Shown: positions 1 to 8,139 of the stretch, in pieces
How the letters are laid out: each line of letters starts with the position of its first letter
Position numbering within the stretch: the stretch's first letter is position 1
Origin: Maritimibacter sp. 55A14
GTDB taxonomy: Bacteria; Pseudomonadota; Alphaproteobacteria; Rhodobacterales; Rhodobacteraceae
Direction: 5' to 3'
Assembly: GCF_003122205.1 (NCBI RefSeq)
Contig: NZ_QEYE01000009.1
Span: 95,356-159,355, forward strand
DNA: 64,000 nucleotides
Program-made: the position numbers and the translations under genes
Notes under the pieces: model-generated
What the model saw: only the letters and a program-made list of their open reading frames with translations
Told to the model about the DNA's origin: nothing
The model's database searches: none

Positions 1-36
1 CGCATCCTGTCCAAGGTCGACGGAGAGACCGTTCAT
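1..36 (-). CDS. modC: Molybdate ABC transporter ATPase, N-terminal 12 codons only (runs off window)
   Basis: Only the first 12 codons lie in the window, starting MNGLSVDLGQDA. The start ATG overlaps the modB stop codon as ATGA, so translation is probably coupled to modB. The identity rests on position: an ATPase gene downstream of modA and modB is the usual modABC order. No Walker motif is visible in this fragment. Confidence 0.7.
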   Translation of the reverse strand, partial: MNGLSVDLGQDA

Positions 37-710
37 GGCGCTCTCCCGAGACGCCGCCCGACGCGGGAGGACAGCCAGAACGTCACCGTGATGGTGAAGA
101 GCGAAATCGCCATCAGCACGGCCGACATGATCCCGGCGCTGCGGTCGTCGAAGGCCTGCACGCGATCATAGATCGCAATGGCGACGGTTTTCGTCTCTCC
201 CGGAATGGAACCGCCGAGCATCAGGACGATGCCGAACTCGCCGAGCGTGTGGGCGAAGGTCAGCACCATTGCCGTCATCAGGCCCGGCCAGGCAAGCGGC
301 AGTTCGATTTTCCACAGGGACTTCATCGGGCCGAGGCCGCAACAGGCGGCGGCTTCGCGGACGTCATTCGGGATCGCCTCGAATCCTCGCTGCGCGGGTT
401 GGATGGCGAAAGGCATGTTGAAGATGACCGAGGCTACGACCAGCCCCTCGAAGGTAAAGACCAACTGGTGCCCGAAGGCCGCCTGCCAGAACTGTCCGAT
501 GGGAGAGGTCCCGCCGAAGGCGACGAGGAGGTAGAAGCCGAAGACCGTCGGCGGCAGTACCAGCGGCAGCATGACCAGGGCTTCGGTGACGCCCTTGCCG
601 CGAAACTCCCGATAGGCGAGGAGCCGTCCGGCGAACACTGCGACCGGGAGGAGGAGCGCCACCGTCCAGCCCGCCAGGCGCAGCGACAGCCAGAGCGCCG
701 TCCAGTCCAT
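33..710 (-). CDS. modB: Molybdate ABC transporter permease ModB
   Basis: Inner-membrane permease that passes molybdate from ModA into the cytoplasm, driven by ModC. The 225-residue length is normal for ModB. About five hydrophobic segments are visible (roughly residues 10-30, 45-65, 85-105, 143-165 and 195-213). An EAA-type loop, EAAACCGLGPMKSLWKIELP, lies near residue 119 and would contact the ATPase. The gene starts 3 nt after the modA stop and overlaps modC by 4 nt (ATGA), so modA-modB-modC read as one operon. ModB-type permeases resemble sulfate and tungstate permeases; the ModA-like partner decides for molybdate. Confidence 0.93.
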   Translation of the reverse strand: MDWTALWLSLRLAGWTVALLLPVAVFAGRLLAYREFRGKGVTEALVMLPLVLPPTVFGFYLLVAFGGTSPIGQFWQAAFGHQLVFTFEGLVVASVIFNMPFAIQPAQRGFEAIPNDVREAAACCGLGPMKSLWKIELPLAWPGLMTAMVLTFAHTLGEFGIVLMLGGSIPGETKTVAIAIYDRVQAFDDRSAGIMSAVLMAISLFTITVTFWLSSRVGRRLGRAP

Positions 711-713
711 GCC

Positions 714-1508
714 TCACTCTCCGGGAAGGACGAAGCCGTAACGTTTCATGACCTCTCTGGCCGACGGACCGTTGATATAGGCATAGAACGCTTCGGCGGT
801 GGGACCGGCACCATTCAGCAAGGCCATGCGCTGCCGCAGTGGCTGATGCCAGTCCTCGGGTATCAGTGCGTAGGTGCCGCGTGTTCTGACGCTCGGCGCC
901 AGTGCCAACGAGTAGGCAATGATGCCGCCTTGGGCATTGCCCGACAGCGCGAACTGCGCCGCCTGGCTGACGTTCTCGCCCAGCACGATATATGGTTGGA
1001 GCGCGTCCCAGAGGCCTTTGTGCCGGAGCGCTTCGCGCGCCCGCATCCCGTAAGGTGCGTGGTCGGGATTGGCGATGGCGAAGCGGGTGATCTTGTCTTT
1101 GGAGAGCGCCGCAGCAAGGGTGTCGAGTTTGCCGTCAGCTTCAAGGGTCGAGCCGTTCGGCACCACCATCACCACCCGGCCCACCGCGTAGAGGTCGCCT
1201 TGGTTCCGGGTGAAACCGTCGCGATGGAGGTCGAAAATGAATTGCTCGTCAGCCGCCATGAATATCTGGAAAGGTGCGCCCGCGCGAATTTGTCGGGCGA
1301 AATTGCCAGTCGATCCCGTCGAAACCCGCACTTCCATGCCCGTCTCGGTTTCAAAGGCCGCGGCGATTTCTTCCACTGCGAACTGGAGATCCGAGGCGGC
1401 GGCGACCACCGGTGCATCGGTTTGGGCATTGGCGGCGGCAGGGACCATGTACAGCGCCATTGCCAGACAGGTCGCGGCACTCCAAAGGCGCAAGGCTGAC
1501 AATGGCAT
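714..1508 (-). CDS. modA: Molybdate-binding periplasmic protein ModA
   Basis: Periplasmic substrate-binding protein of the molybdate ABC importer, 264 residues from the chosen start. Residues 1-29 form a signal peptide ending AAANAQ. The mature part opens with VVAAASDLQFAVEEIA and contains VSTGSTGNFARQIRAGAPF, both typical of ModA (oxyanion-contacting serines). A longer frame upstream is open to 1667, but it would lack a usable signal peptide and would run through the palindrome at 1521-1552. The start at 1508 is preceded by a purine-rich GGGAGAGAAAG stretch. It is first gene of the modABC operon and is probably repressed when molybdate is plentiful, through the adjacent inverted repeat. Confidence 0.93.
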   Translation of the reverse strand: MPLSALRLWSAATCLAMALYMVPAAANAQTDAPVVAAASDLQFAVEEIAAAFETETGMEVRVSTGSTGNFARQIRAGAPFQIFMAADEQFIFDLHRDGFTRNQGDLYAVGRVVMVVPNGSTLEADGKLDTLAAALSKDKITRFAIANPDHAPYGMRAREALRHKGLWDALQPYIVLGENVSQAAQFALSGNAQGGIIAYSLALAPSVRTRGTYALIPEDWHQPLRQRMALLNGAGPTAEAFYAYINGPSAREVMKRYGFVLPGE

Positions 1509-1520
1509 TTTTCTTTCTCT

Positions 1521-1552
1521 CCCTCGATATGTGTGAGTGAACATATCGAGGG
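1521..1552 (-). promoter_or_regulatory. Perfect 12-bp inverted repeat, ModE-like operator before modA
   Basis: CCCTCGATATGT, 8-nt spacer, ACATATCGAGGG. The arms are exact reverse complements. The CG dinucleotides at the two ends of CGATAT...ATATCG span 24 bp, as in the E. coli ModE site (CGnTATATA-N6-TATAnCG), and CGnTAT/ATAnCG is kept while the inner TATA is not. It lies 13 nt before the modA start and touches the ribosome-binding region, fitting repression of modABC. No modE gene is in the window. Confidence 0.55.
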
Positions 1553-2175
1553 CTCGCGCTACTCGCAATCGTAATCTCCGCTTGGACATACCGGCCGTCT
1601 TGACGCGGAGTTCCGCAAATTCGCCTTCGATCGTCATGGCGGAAAGTGCCTCCGGCCATTTGGCCAATTGAGTGGACGAGGATTGTGGTGTGCCACGGCC
1701 TGGCCGCAGCCAGATGCCTGAAGAGCCATTCTGATCGTGTCAGTTACATCGCCGGCCCGAATCGTTGTGCAGAATGTCCAAGTTATTGCGCCGCTTGCGG
1801 CATGGCCGGACTTTTTTCCTGGCTCGGTTGAACAGAGCCTTCTGACGCGCCCCGGAAGAAGGCTCGTGCCAAGGCCGCTTCAGGTCGGTCGGGCGCGTTC
1901 TTCCGGTGGGTCGCGCAGTGGAAACATTCTGTTTCCCATCATGCGGTAGATCCGCGGGGGCGGATTGGCCTATTTTGGCGTCTGTGGGGGGGAGCGTTCG
2001 GCGTTTTTGTTCCTTTCATTTCATCAACGAGTTTCAGTGCTGCTTGGCAGGAGCAGTTGAGCGTCACCTCCACACGACGCCCGCTGCCGCTATCCGCGAT
2101 ATCGCGGGCCTCCCTTTATCCAATCCGAAAAATCGGGTTCAATTCCTCCCAACGATAAGAACGGGGGAGGTGACG
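1553..2175. other. 623-bp intergenic region between divergent modA and the SLC13 permease gene
   Basis: No convincing gene: short frames here lack ribosome-binding sites and recognisable products. It must hold the promoters of both flanking genes. A perfect 14-bp palindrome CCGCGATATCGCGG lies at 2094-2107, 69 bp before the permease start, and a small dyad CCGA-N4-TCGG at 2125-2136; either could be an operator. Base composition is somewhat less GC-rich than the flanking genes. Confidence 0.5.
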
Positions 2176-4059
2176 ATGGCCGAAGTGATCTTCACGACCG
2201 AGATGGGCGTCGTCGTGGCGCTGCTGGGTTTCACGGTTTTCCTCTTCGTGTCGGAACTGATCCGCATCGACCTCGCAGCGATCCTGGTGCTGGTCGTGCT
2301 GGGCATCCTCAGCTACCTGCCGGGGCTGGGCAACCTGGCGGATGTCCGCCATCTCTTCGACGGCTTCGCCTCCAACGCGGTGATCTCGATCATCGCGGTG
2401 ATGATCGTGGGCGCCGGGCTCGACAAGACCGGGATCATGAACAAGGTGGCCGCGCAGATCCTCAAACGCGGCGGGACAACAGAGATGCGGGTCATGCCCA
2501 TCGTGTCGGGCACGGTCGGGGTGATCTCCAGTTTCCTGCAGAATGTCGGCGCGGCGGCGCTTTTCCTGCCGGTGGTCAGCCGCATCTCGGCGCGCACCGG
2601 CATCCCGTTGTCGCGGCTGCTCATGCCGATGGGCTTTTGCGCTATCCTGGGCGGCACCATGACGATGGTCGGCTCCTCGCCGCTGATCCTGCTCAACGAC
2701 CTGATCGTGACCGCGAACGAGGGCCTGGACCCGGACCGCCGGATGGAGACCTTCGGGCTCTTCTCGGTGACGCCCGTGGGAGCTGTGCTGATCGCGACCG
2801 GGATCGTCTATTTCCTGCTGCTCGGGCGCTGGATACTGCCTGCCGCACCGGTCAAGGTCGAGGCGACGTCGGGGCAGGGCACCTCGGATTATCTGGAACG
2901 GGTCTACGGGCTGAAGGCCAGCGTGTTCGAGGTCGATGTGCCTGCGGACAACCCGCTGGAGGGCCAGATCCTCGCGGACATCAACCTGGAGAACAATCTC
3001 TACATCATCTCCACCTTCTATCGCGGCAAGACTTCGATGGTGCAGATCCTGACCGCCGAGATCGCCGCGCCCTGCCGGCTGGCGATCATCGGAAAGGCCG
3101 AAGCGGTTCATGCTTTCGCGGAGAAATACGGGTTGACCGTTCGGCCTGAGCTCGATGCCTTCGTCGAGGATTTCGCACCCACGAATGCCGGCATCGCCGA
3201 GATCGTGATTCCGCCCGATTCCAAGCTGATCGGCAAGTCGCCCCGCGACCTGCTGTTGCGCAAGACCTACGGGCTGAGCCTGCTCGCCATCCACCGGGGC
3301 GAGGAGACGCTCAGCCATGTGGAGACCGAGGACCACGCGCCGACGGCCATCGGGCTGGTGCCGTTCCGGGCCGGCGACATGCTGGTCGCCCACACCCGCT
3401 GGGACAATCTGGTGCGGCTCAAGCGCGACCGTGATCTCGTCGTCGTCACCTCGGATTTCCCGCAGGACGAGTTGCGCCCGCAGAAGGTGGGTGTCGCGCT
3501 TTTCTTCTTTCTGGTCTCGCTCTCGATGATCCTGTTCACCGATATCCGTTTGTCGCTCTGTCTGCTGACCGGGGCGGTGGGCATGCTGCTGACCCGCGTG
3601 CTGAGCATCGACGAAGCCTATCGCGCGGTGGGCTGGAACACGGTCTTCCTGCTGGCCTGCCTGATCCCGCTGGGTCAGGCGGTACAGAATACCGGCACGG
3701 CAGAGTGGATCGCGCAGCAGATCATGACATTCCTGAATGGCTGGCCGATCTGGTCGCTCCAAGCCGGGATCGCGATCCTGGCGACGGTCTTCTCGCTGGT
3801 CATGTCGAATGTCGGCGCGACGGTTCTGCTGGTGCCGCTGGCTGTCTCGATCGCGGTGGCGGCGGGCGGCGATCCGGCGGTCTTCGCGCTGACCGTCGCG
3901 ATCTCGACCTCCAATTCCTTCATCATCCCGACCCACCAGGTCAACGCGCTGATCATGGGGCCGGCGGGTTACCGGGTGGTGGATTTCCTGCGCAGCGGCG
4001 GGATCATGACCGTGCTCTTCCTGGTGGTGTCGCTCCTGATGCTCAACCTGGTTTACTAG
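2176..4059 (+). CDS. SLC13/DASS-type permease with two TrkA-C (RCK_C) domains
   Basis: Multi-pass transporter of 627 residues. Hydrophobic helices fill roughly residues 1-200 and 400-627, as two membrane halves. Between them are two soluble TrkA-C domains, beginning near PADNPLEGQILADINL and IPPDSKLIGKSPRDLLL. This is the layout of bacterial SLC13 permeases that move sulfate, other oxyanions or dicarboxylates; the substrate cannot be read from sequence. The start at 2176 has a strong GGGGGAGG site 5 nt upstream, so the open frame reaching back to 1906 is not used. Divergent from modA. Its stop overlaps the convergent glycosyltransferase stop (CTAG). Confidence 0.88.
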   Translation: MAEVIFTTEMGVVVALLGFTVFLFVSELIRIDLAAILVLVVLGILSYLPGLGNLADVRHLFDGFASNAVISIIAVMIVGAGLDKTGIMNKVAAQILKRGGTTEMRVMPIVSGTVGVISSFLQNVGAAALFLPVVSRISARTGIPLSRLLMPMGFCAILGGTMTMVGSSPLILLNDLIVTANEGLDPDRRMETFGLFSVTPVGAVLIATGIVYFLLLGRWILPAAPVKVEATSGQGTSDYLERVYGLKASVFEVDVPADNPLEGQILADINLENNLYIISTFYRGKTSMVQILTAEIAAPCRLAIIGKAEAVHAFAEKYGLTVRPELDAFVEDFAPTNAGIAEIVIPPDSKLIGKSPRDLLLRKTYGLSLLAIHRGEETLSHVETEDHAPTAIGLVPFRAGDMLVAHTRWDNLVRLKRDRDLVVVTSDFPQDELRPQKVGVALFFFLVSLSMILFTDIRLSLCLLTGAVGMLLTRVLSIDEAYRAVGWNTVFLLACLIPLGQAVQNTGTAEWIAQQIMTFLNGWPIWSLQAGIAILATVFSLVMSNVGATVLLVPLAVSIAVAAGGDPAVFALTVAISTSNSFIIPTHQVNALIMGPAGYRVVDFLRSGGIMTVLFLVVSLLMLNLVY

Positions 4060-5525
4060 AATCGGCCCAGGTCGCTGCAATCCGGCTCCACCAGCCAGAG
4101 AGTGATGGTGTAGCCGTTCCAGGCGCCGGGCCCGGCCTGCCATTGATGCGCCATCTCATGCGGGCAGGCGGGTGGCATCTCCCCGATCTCGGCCAGCAGC
4201 ACCGGGTTTGCTGCGCCGCCCTCGTAGGCTAGCGACATTTCGTAATGGTGCCGCGGACGCCCGTCTCCGCGGATCGCGCGGAAGGTCAGGCCGCTCTGGC
4301 GCCCGGTATGGAAGAGATCGGCCAGGATGTCGCGATGCGCGGCCACCACCGTCTGCGCGCCGGTGCGCCGCGCGGTCTCGATGATCGTCTCGCTGATCTC
4401 CGCCCGGCCGATCACCCGGCCCATCACCAACCTGCCGTCCCAGGCCAGCCGGTCGGCGAAGACGGCGGCCAGCGGAAGCGCCACGGCCAGCGCCCCGTTG
4501 ATCGCGAAGGAGGCGGTCAGCCAGCGCGGCGCCCGCGCGCGCAGCAGCGGTACGGCGACGAGCGCACCGGCCAGATATGCGGTGGCCGCCCAGTTGGCAT
4601 AGGCTTTCGACAGCACGGCCTGCACGCTGACGATGGCCAGGATCGGCAGCACGAACCACAGCAGCCCGGCCTCTGCCCGCGCCGCCCCCCCGCGCAGCGT
4701 GCGCGCCACGGCCCAGATCAGCGCGCCGAAGAGCACAGGCCCGAAGACGATGAACTGAGCGGCCAGGAACTCCGCCAGCTTGTCGAGGTTCAGCCCCGCG
4801 CGTGTGGCCGGGTCGCGCACCCAGCTCGCATTGTCCATCGTGTGCGACACGGTCGTGCCGCCATTGGCGATGTTCCAGGCGATGTTGGGCAAGATCACCA
4901 GCCCGAAGGCCAGCGCCGCCAGAAACGCGTCGCGGCGCGCCGGCCGGGCGTCGTGCCGGGTCAGCGCCATGAGCGCCGCGCCGATCAGGAAATAGACGGC
5001 CGCGTATTTCGACAGGAACCCCAGCCCCAGGCAGGCCCCGGCCAGCAGCGCGTCGGGGGCCGAGGGCCGGTCGAGCAGCCGCAGCCAGTAGAAGAGCGCC
5101 AGCGCCAGGAACGGAAACAGGATCGTGTCGGTGGAGATCACCAGGCTGCCCAGGCTCACCATCGGCAGCGTGAGATAGGCCAGCGCCACCAGAGCGCCCG
5201 TGGCGGCGCCGTGCATCCGCTGCGCCACGGCCATCAGGAGAAGCGCCACGGTAGCGTGGAAGAGCGGGCCGGGCAGGCGGATCCAGAACGCCGTGTCCGA
5301 TCCGCCCAGTTCGGTAAAGGCGCGGATGACCCAGCCCACCATCGGCGGCTTGGAATAGTAGCCAATGGCCAGCTCCTGCCCCCAGAGCCAATATTGCGCC
5401 TCGTCCACGAAGAGGTCCATCCGGCTGAAGGCCAGCGCCAGAACTCGCAGCGCGGTGATCGCCAGGACCGCGATGACGGCCATGCGGATCGTGGCGCTGT
5501 CACTGTGGGCGGCACTGCTTTGCAT
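4056..5525 (-). CDS. Family-39-type membrane glycosyltransferase (ArnT/PMT-like)
   Basis: Polytopic membrane protein of 489 residues resembling GT39 enzymes, which move a sugar from an undecaprenyl- or polyprenyl-phosphate donor to a periplasmic acceptor. The first extracytoplasmic loop carries FVDEAQYWLWG, with the acidic pair expected for catalysis, followed by YYSKPPMVGW. About ten hydrophobic segments follow, then a short soluble C-terminus. The start at 5525 is preceded by GGAAAGG; a longer frame to 5588 adds only a basic, proline-rich leader. Convergent with the SLC13 gene (stops overlap). The acceptor is unknown; lipid A or surface glycan modification is possible. Confidence 0.8.
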   Translation of the reverse strand: MQSSAAHSDSATIRMAVIAVLAITALRVLALAFSRMDLFVDEAQYWLWGQELAIGYYSKPPMVGWVIRAFTELGGSDTAFWIRLPGPLFHATVALLLMAVAQRMHGAATGALVALAYLTLPMVSLGSLVISTDTILFPFLALALFYWLRLLDRPSAPDALLAGACLGLGFLSKYAAVYFLIGAALMALTRHDARPARRDAFLAALAFGLVILPNIAWNIANGGTTVSHTMDNASWVRDPATRAGLNLDKLAEFLAAQFIVFGPVLFGALIWAVARTLRGGAARAEAGLLWFVLPILAIVSVQAVLSKAYANWAATAYLAGALVAVPLLRARAPRWLTASFAINGALAVALPLAAVFADRLAWDGRLVMGRVIGRAEISETIIETARRTGAQTVVAAHRDILADLFHTGRQSGLTFRAIRGDGRPRHHYEMSLAYEGGAANPVLLAEIGEMPPACPHEMAHQWQAGPGAWNGYTITLWLVEPDCSDLGRF

Positions 5526-5595
5526 GGGGCGCGGCCTTTCCAGGGACGGTTGGGCTTGGCGGTACACCGCGCGGCGCGGGGGGATCAAGCCCGGA

Positions 5596-6618
5596 TCAGC
5601 GGCTGCGCAGGGTCTCGCCGTGGATCAGCCGGGGGGCGAACTCGATCCGCTGCGGCTCGTCGCCCTCCCCCAGCGCCCGCGCGGCCACGATCCGCGCCGC
5701 TGCGGCGCCGATTTCGGCGCGGCACGCATCCATCGAGGTCAGCCGCCGCGGCAGGCCCTCCAGCAGGTCGATGCCATTGAACCCGGCCAGCCCCAGCCGG
5801 CCCGGCACGTCGATCCCCGCCTCCAGGCAGTGCAGCATCGCGCCTGCGCCGATCATGTCGTTGGAACAATAGATGAAATCCACCTCCGGCGCGCGAGCCA
5901 GTACCGCCTCGGCCATCTCGCGCCCCTTGCGGAAATCCGAACCGCCGGCGTAATGCTCGCGCATCTCGAAGCGTATCCCGGCCTCGGCGAGTGCTTGCTC
6001 GAACCCCTCCAGCCGCTTGGCGGCCCGGTAATCCTCGGCCTTCACGGTGCCCATATAGGCGATGCGCCGGTAGCCCGCCGCCAGGATCGTGCGCGCCATG
6101 TCGCGCCCTGCGCGGCGGTGCGAAATGCCCACGTTCGCGTCTACCGGCGAACCATCCACATCCATGATCTCGACCACCGGCACGCCGCAATTGCGCATCA
6201 TCGCGCGCGCCGCGTCGGTGTGTTCGAGCCCCGCCACGATCAGCCCGGAGGGCCGCCAGGAGAGCATCTCGTAGATCACCTTCTCTTCGATCTCGAGATC
6301 GTAATGGCTGGTGCCGAAGACCGGTTGCAGCGGCGTCTCCTCCAGCCCGCGGGAGATTTCGGTCAGCACGTCGGGGAAGACGAAGTTGGACAGCGACGGG
6401 ATGACCACACCCACCAGATTGACGCGGTTGGAGGCAAGCGCACCGGCGATCTTGTTGGGCACGTAGCCGAGCCGCCGCGCGGCTTCCAGAACGCGGGCGC
6501 GGGTCTTGGCCGACACGTCCCCGCGGTTGCGCAGCACGCGCGACACGGTCATCTCGCTGACCCCCGACGCTTCCGATACGTCGCGCAATGTCAGATGCGA
6601 CTTGTCGTCCTCCGCCAC
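5596..6618 (-). CDS. LacI-family transcriptional regulator (GntR/IdnR-like)
   Basis: DNA-binding repressor of 340 residues. The N-terminal helix-turn-helix reads LTLRDVSEASGVSEMTVSRV (about residues 9-28), followed by the hinge region YVPNKIAGALASNR and a periplasmic-binding-protein-like sensor domain. The sequence resembles LacI members that control gluconate or idonate use. No sugar-use operon adjoins it: the gene downstream on the same strand is a glycosyltransferase. Two TGTTAGCG-type sites sit 60-120 bp upstream of its start, so autoregulation is likely, and true targets may be elsewhere. The ligand is inferred only from family resemblance. Confidence 0.9.
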   Translation of the reverse strand: MAEDDKSHLTLRDVSEASGVSEMTVSRVLRNRGDVSAKTRARVLEAARRLGYVPNKIAGALASNRVNLVGVVIPSLSNFVFPDVLTEISRGLEETPLQPVFGTSHYDLEIEEKVIYEMLSWRPSGLIVAGLEHTDAARAMMRNCGVPVVEIMDVDGSPVDANVGISHRRAGRDMARTILAAGYRRIAYMGTVKAEDYRAAKRLEGFEQALAEAGIRFEMREHYAGGSDFRKGREMAEAVLARAPEVDFIYCSNDMIGAGAMLHCLEAGIDVPGRLGLAGFNGIDLLEGLPRRLTSMDACRAEIGAAAARIVAARALGEGDEPQRIEFAPRLIHGETLRSR

Positions 6619-6677
6619 GACGGCGCCCTCCCGCCTGTGCCCCCGCGCCGGTCGCGGGCAGGGGCAGCCAAATTCAG

Positions 6678-6691
6678 TGTTAGCGGCAAAG
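6678..6691 (-). promoter_or_regulatory. Imperfect LacI-type operator half (distal site)
   Basis: TGTTAGCGGCAAAG matches the left half of a TGTTAGCGCTAACA-type operator exactly (TGTTAGCG). Its centre is 47 bp from the better site at 6725-6738. It lies upstream of the LacI-family gene starting at 6618. Confidence 0.4.
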
Positions 6692-6724
6692 GAGGGGCTT
6701 GTACACGGCGCCGGATCGAATTAC

Positions 6725-6738
6725 TGTTTGCGCTAACA
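6725..6738 (-). promoter_or_regulatory. LacI-type operator upstream of the LacI-family gene
   Basis: TGTTTGCGCTAACA differs by one base from the perfect dyad TGTTAGCGCTAACA, the type of site bound by GntR/IdnR-like LacI regulators, with the central CG typical of the family. With the weaker copy at 6678-6691 it could allow repressor looping over the lacI-family promoter. Confidence 0.5.
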
Positions 6739-6898
6739 GAATGGTTCCGCAACGTCCTGATGCTCTCTCTGACTGACTGGCGATTTCGGAATTGAACGGG
6801 GGGAGCGGAGGGCCAATCACGCTCCCCCCGGCACGTTTCCCCCGGCGATCTTCCCCCCTTGATCCACTCGGCCAAAACCCGCAAGAAGGGCCGGCGCT

Positions 6899-6975
6899 GG
6901 CCCCGTGGCTCAACTGGATAGAGCAGCCCCCTCCTAAGGGGCAGGTTACAGGTTCGAATCCTGTCGGGGTCGCCA
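6899..6975 (+). tRNA. tRNA-Arg (anticodon CCT)
   Basis: Cloverleaf folded by eye. Acceptor GGCCCCG pairs with CGGGGTC (one G-U); D-arm GCTC/GAGC; anticodon stem GCCCC/GGGGC around loop CTCCTAA, giving anticodon CCT for AGG arginine codons; T-arm ACAGG-TTCGAAT-CCTGT; discriminator G and encoded CCA at 6973-6975. Confidence 0.95.
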
Positions 6976-7061
6976 TTCCGCCTGTCCCGTCTTCGCGAAT
7001 AGTTAATGCATGCCTGCGCAAGCTGTGGCATTGGAGGCAAGGGACCTGGGTGTGATGTGTC

Positions 7062-7403
7062 ATGGGTAAATCGGCGCTCGATGCGATGACCGAGCATGCA
7101 ATCGCGGAACTTCTGTCGGGAAGCGATGCGCGGCGCCGGGCCCTGGTGCGCGACATGGTGCAGCGCTGGCCCGGCGAGTCCGCGCTGAAGCTCATCTTCG
7201 CGCTGACCTCCGCCGCCGCCGAGATCGAGGACATGTTCGGTTCCGATGGCGAGAGCCACCGCGCCCATGCGCTGGGCTACAAGCTCTCGGCGCTACTGGC
7301 CGCCGATGTCTACGCGCTGGAGGCGATGGGGCCCACCCCGGTCCGGGCCCGCTACCTGCTGCATTTCTGGCGTCGCGTGGACCCGTATTTCCTGGAGCTT
7401 TGA
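7062..7403 (+). CDS. Hypothetical protein, 113 aa
   Basis: Small soluble, mostly helical protein, with no signal peptide, membrane segment or family I can name. It contains the amphipathic stretch ALTSAAAEIEDMFGSDGESH and ends in an aromatic tail, LLHFWRRVDPYFLEL. Codon use matches neighbouring genes, which supports it as a real gene. An alternative start, MTEHAIAELL, lies 9 codons in; neither start has a strong ribosome-binding site. It follows the tRNA-Arg gene and is convergent with the membrane-anchored regulator, whose stop lies 5 nt away. Confidence 0.65.
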   Translation: MGKSALDAMTEHAIAELLSGSDARRRALVRDMVQRWPGESALKLIFALTSAAAEIEDMFGSDGESHRAHALGYKLSALLAADVYALEAMGPTPVRARYLLHFWRRVDPYFLEL

Positions 7404-7407
7404 GCGG

Positions 7408-8139
7408 TCAGAGAATTCTAATCACGTCCTTGTCGATCGCCAGCATGTAGCCCTTGCGGCTGATGTTCTTGACCAGCAGTTCGCTGACGATCTGGTTGCC
7501 CAACTGGTCGCGCAGCCGCTTGATGCGGGTTGCGCCCGCGGCCTCGTCGCAATCGGCGCGGTCCTTGCCGGTGATCATCGCCTCGATCTCCACACCCGAG
7601 AGCATGTCGTCGTCGAGCCGCGCTTCGCACAGTACCGCCAGCGCCTCGTAGCTGGCTTCGGTCAGGGTGAACTCCATGCTGTTGAGGAAGACCTTCTGTT
7701 CCTCCCGGCTCAGCAGCAGGCTGTTGATCTGGATGCCCGTGCGCTCGATCTCGGACATGCGGCGGTTGAGTGTGATGATGGTGAAGAGAAAGACCAGCGC
7801 GGCGACCAGCAGCGCGGTGGCGAAGACCAGTAACACGAAGATCACGAAACGGTAGCTGGCCAGCGTGTCCGAAAAGGCGGTGCCGGATTGCGCGAGGATC
7901 TCCAGCAGCTTGATCTCGCGTCCCGCCGTCATGTCGGAATTTTCGATGAAGATGCGTTCGACCCGCGTGTTGAAGGCATTGGCGTCGGGCAGGTTCAGGA
8001 AGAGCAAAAGCGCGGCACCGAACAGGATCAGCACCACCGCCGCGAGCCCGCCATAGACGACGCGGTTGCCGGTCGATATGCGGCGCGGCGCGTCAGTATC
8101 TGAGGAAGTAGTCTCCGGCACTCGCTTTCCTTTGATCAA
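7408..8139 (-). CDS. Membrane-anchored protein with C-terminal OmpR-type winged helix
   Basis: 243 residues. Two hydrophobic helices (about 28-50, VVYGGLAAVVLILFGAALLL, and 98-122) enclose a short, probably periplasmic loop. A charged linker then leads to a C-terminal domain of about 90 residues resembling the OmpR/PhoB winged helix: EFTLTEASYEALAVLCEA, then TRIKRLRDQLGNQ and VKNISRKGYML, matching the recognition helix and the GYxL wing. ToxR and CadC carry the same fold at the N-terminus, so this is the reverse order. Predicted role: a one-component membrane sensor that binds DNA. A GTG at 8121, with AAAGGA before it, is an alternative start. Its 5' end overlaps the upstream exported-protein gene by 47 nt. 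Confidence 0.7.
   Translation of the reverse strand: MIKGKRVPETTSSDTDAPRRISTGNRVVYGGLAAVVLILFGAALLLFLNLPDANAFNTRVERIFIENSDMTAGREIKLLEILAQSGTAFSDTLASYRFVIFVLLVFATALLVAALVFLFTIITLNRRMSEIERTGIQINSLLLSREEQKVFLNSMEFTLTEASYEALAVLCEARLDDDMLSGVEIEAMITGKDRADCDEAAGATRIKRLRDQLGNQIVSELLVKNISRKGYMLAIDKDVIRIL

Noticed and set aside
1646..2175. Short open frames in the modA-SLC13 intergenic region
   Set aside because: No ribosome-binding sites, no recognisable products and unlike codon use.
2116..4143. 675-codon open frame antisense to the SLC13 gene
   Set aside because: Shadow frame of a GC-rich gene: composition dominated by Arg, His, Gln and Asp, no recognisable domain, while the sense strand has clear membrane helices.
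6591..7268. Open frames antisense to the tRNA-Arg region with TPTGFEPVTCPLG-like sequence
   Set aside because: This string is the known artefact of translating the antisense strand of a tRNA gene; no ribosome-binding site or real product.
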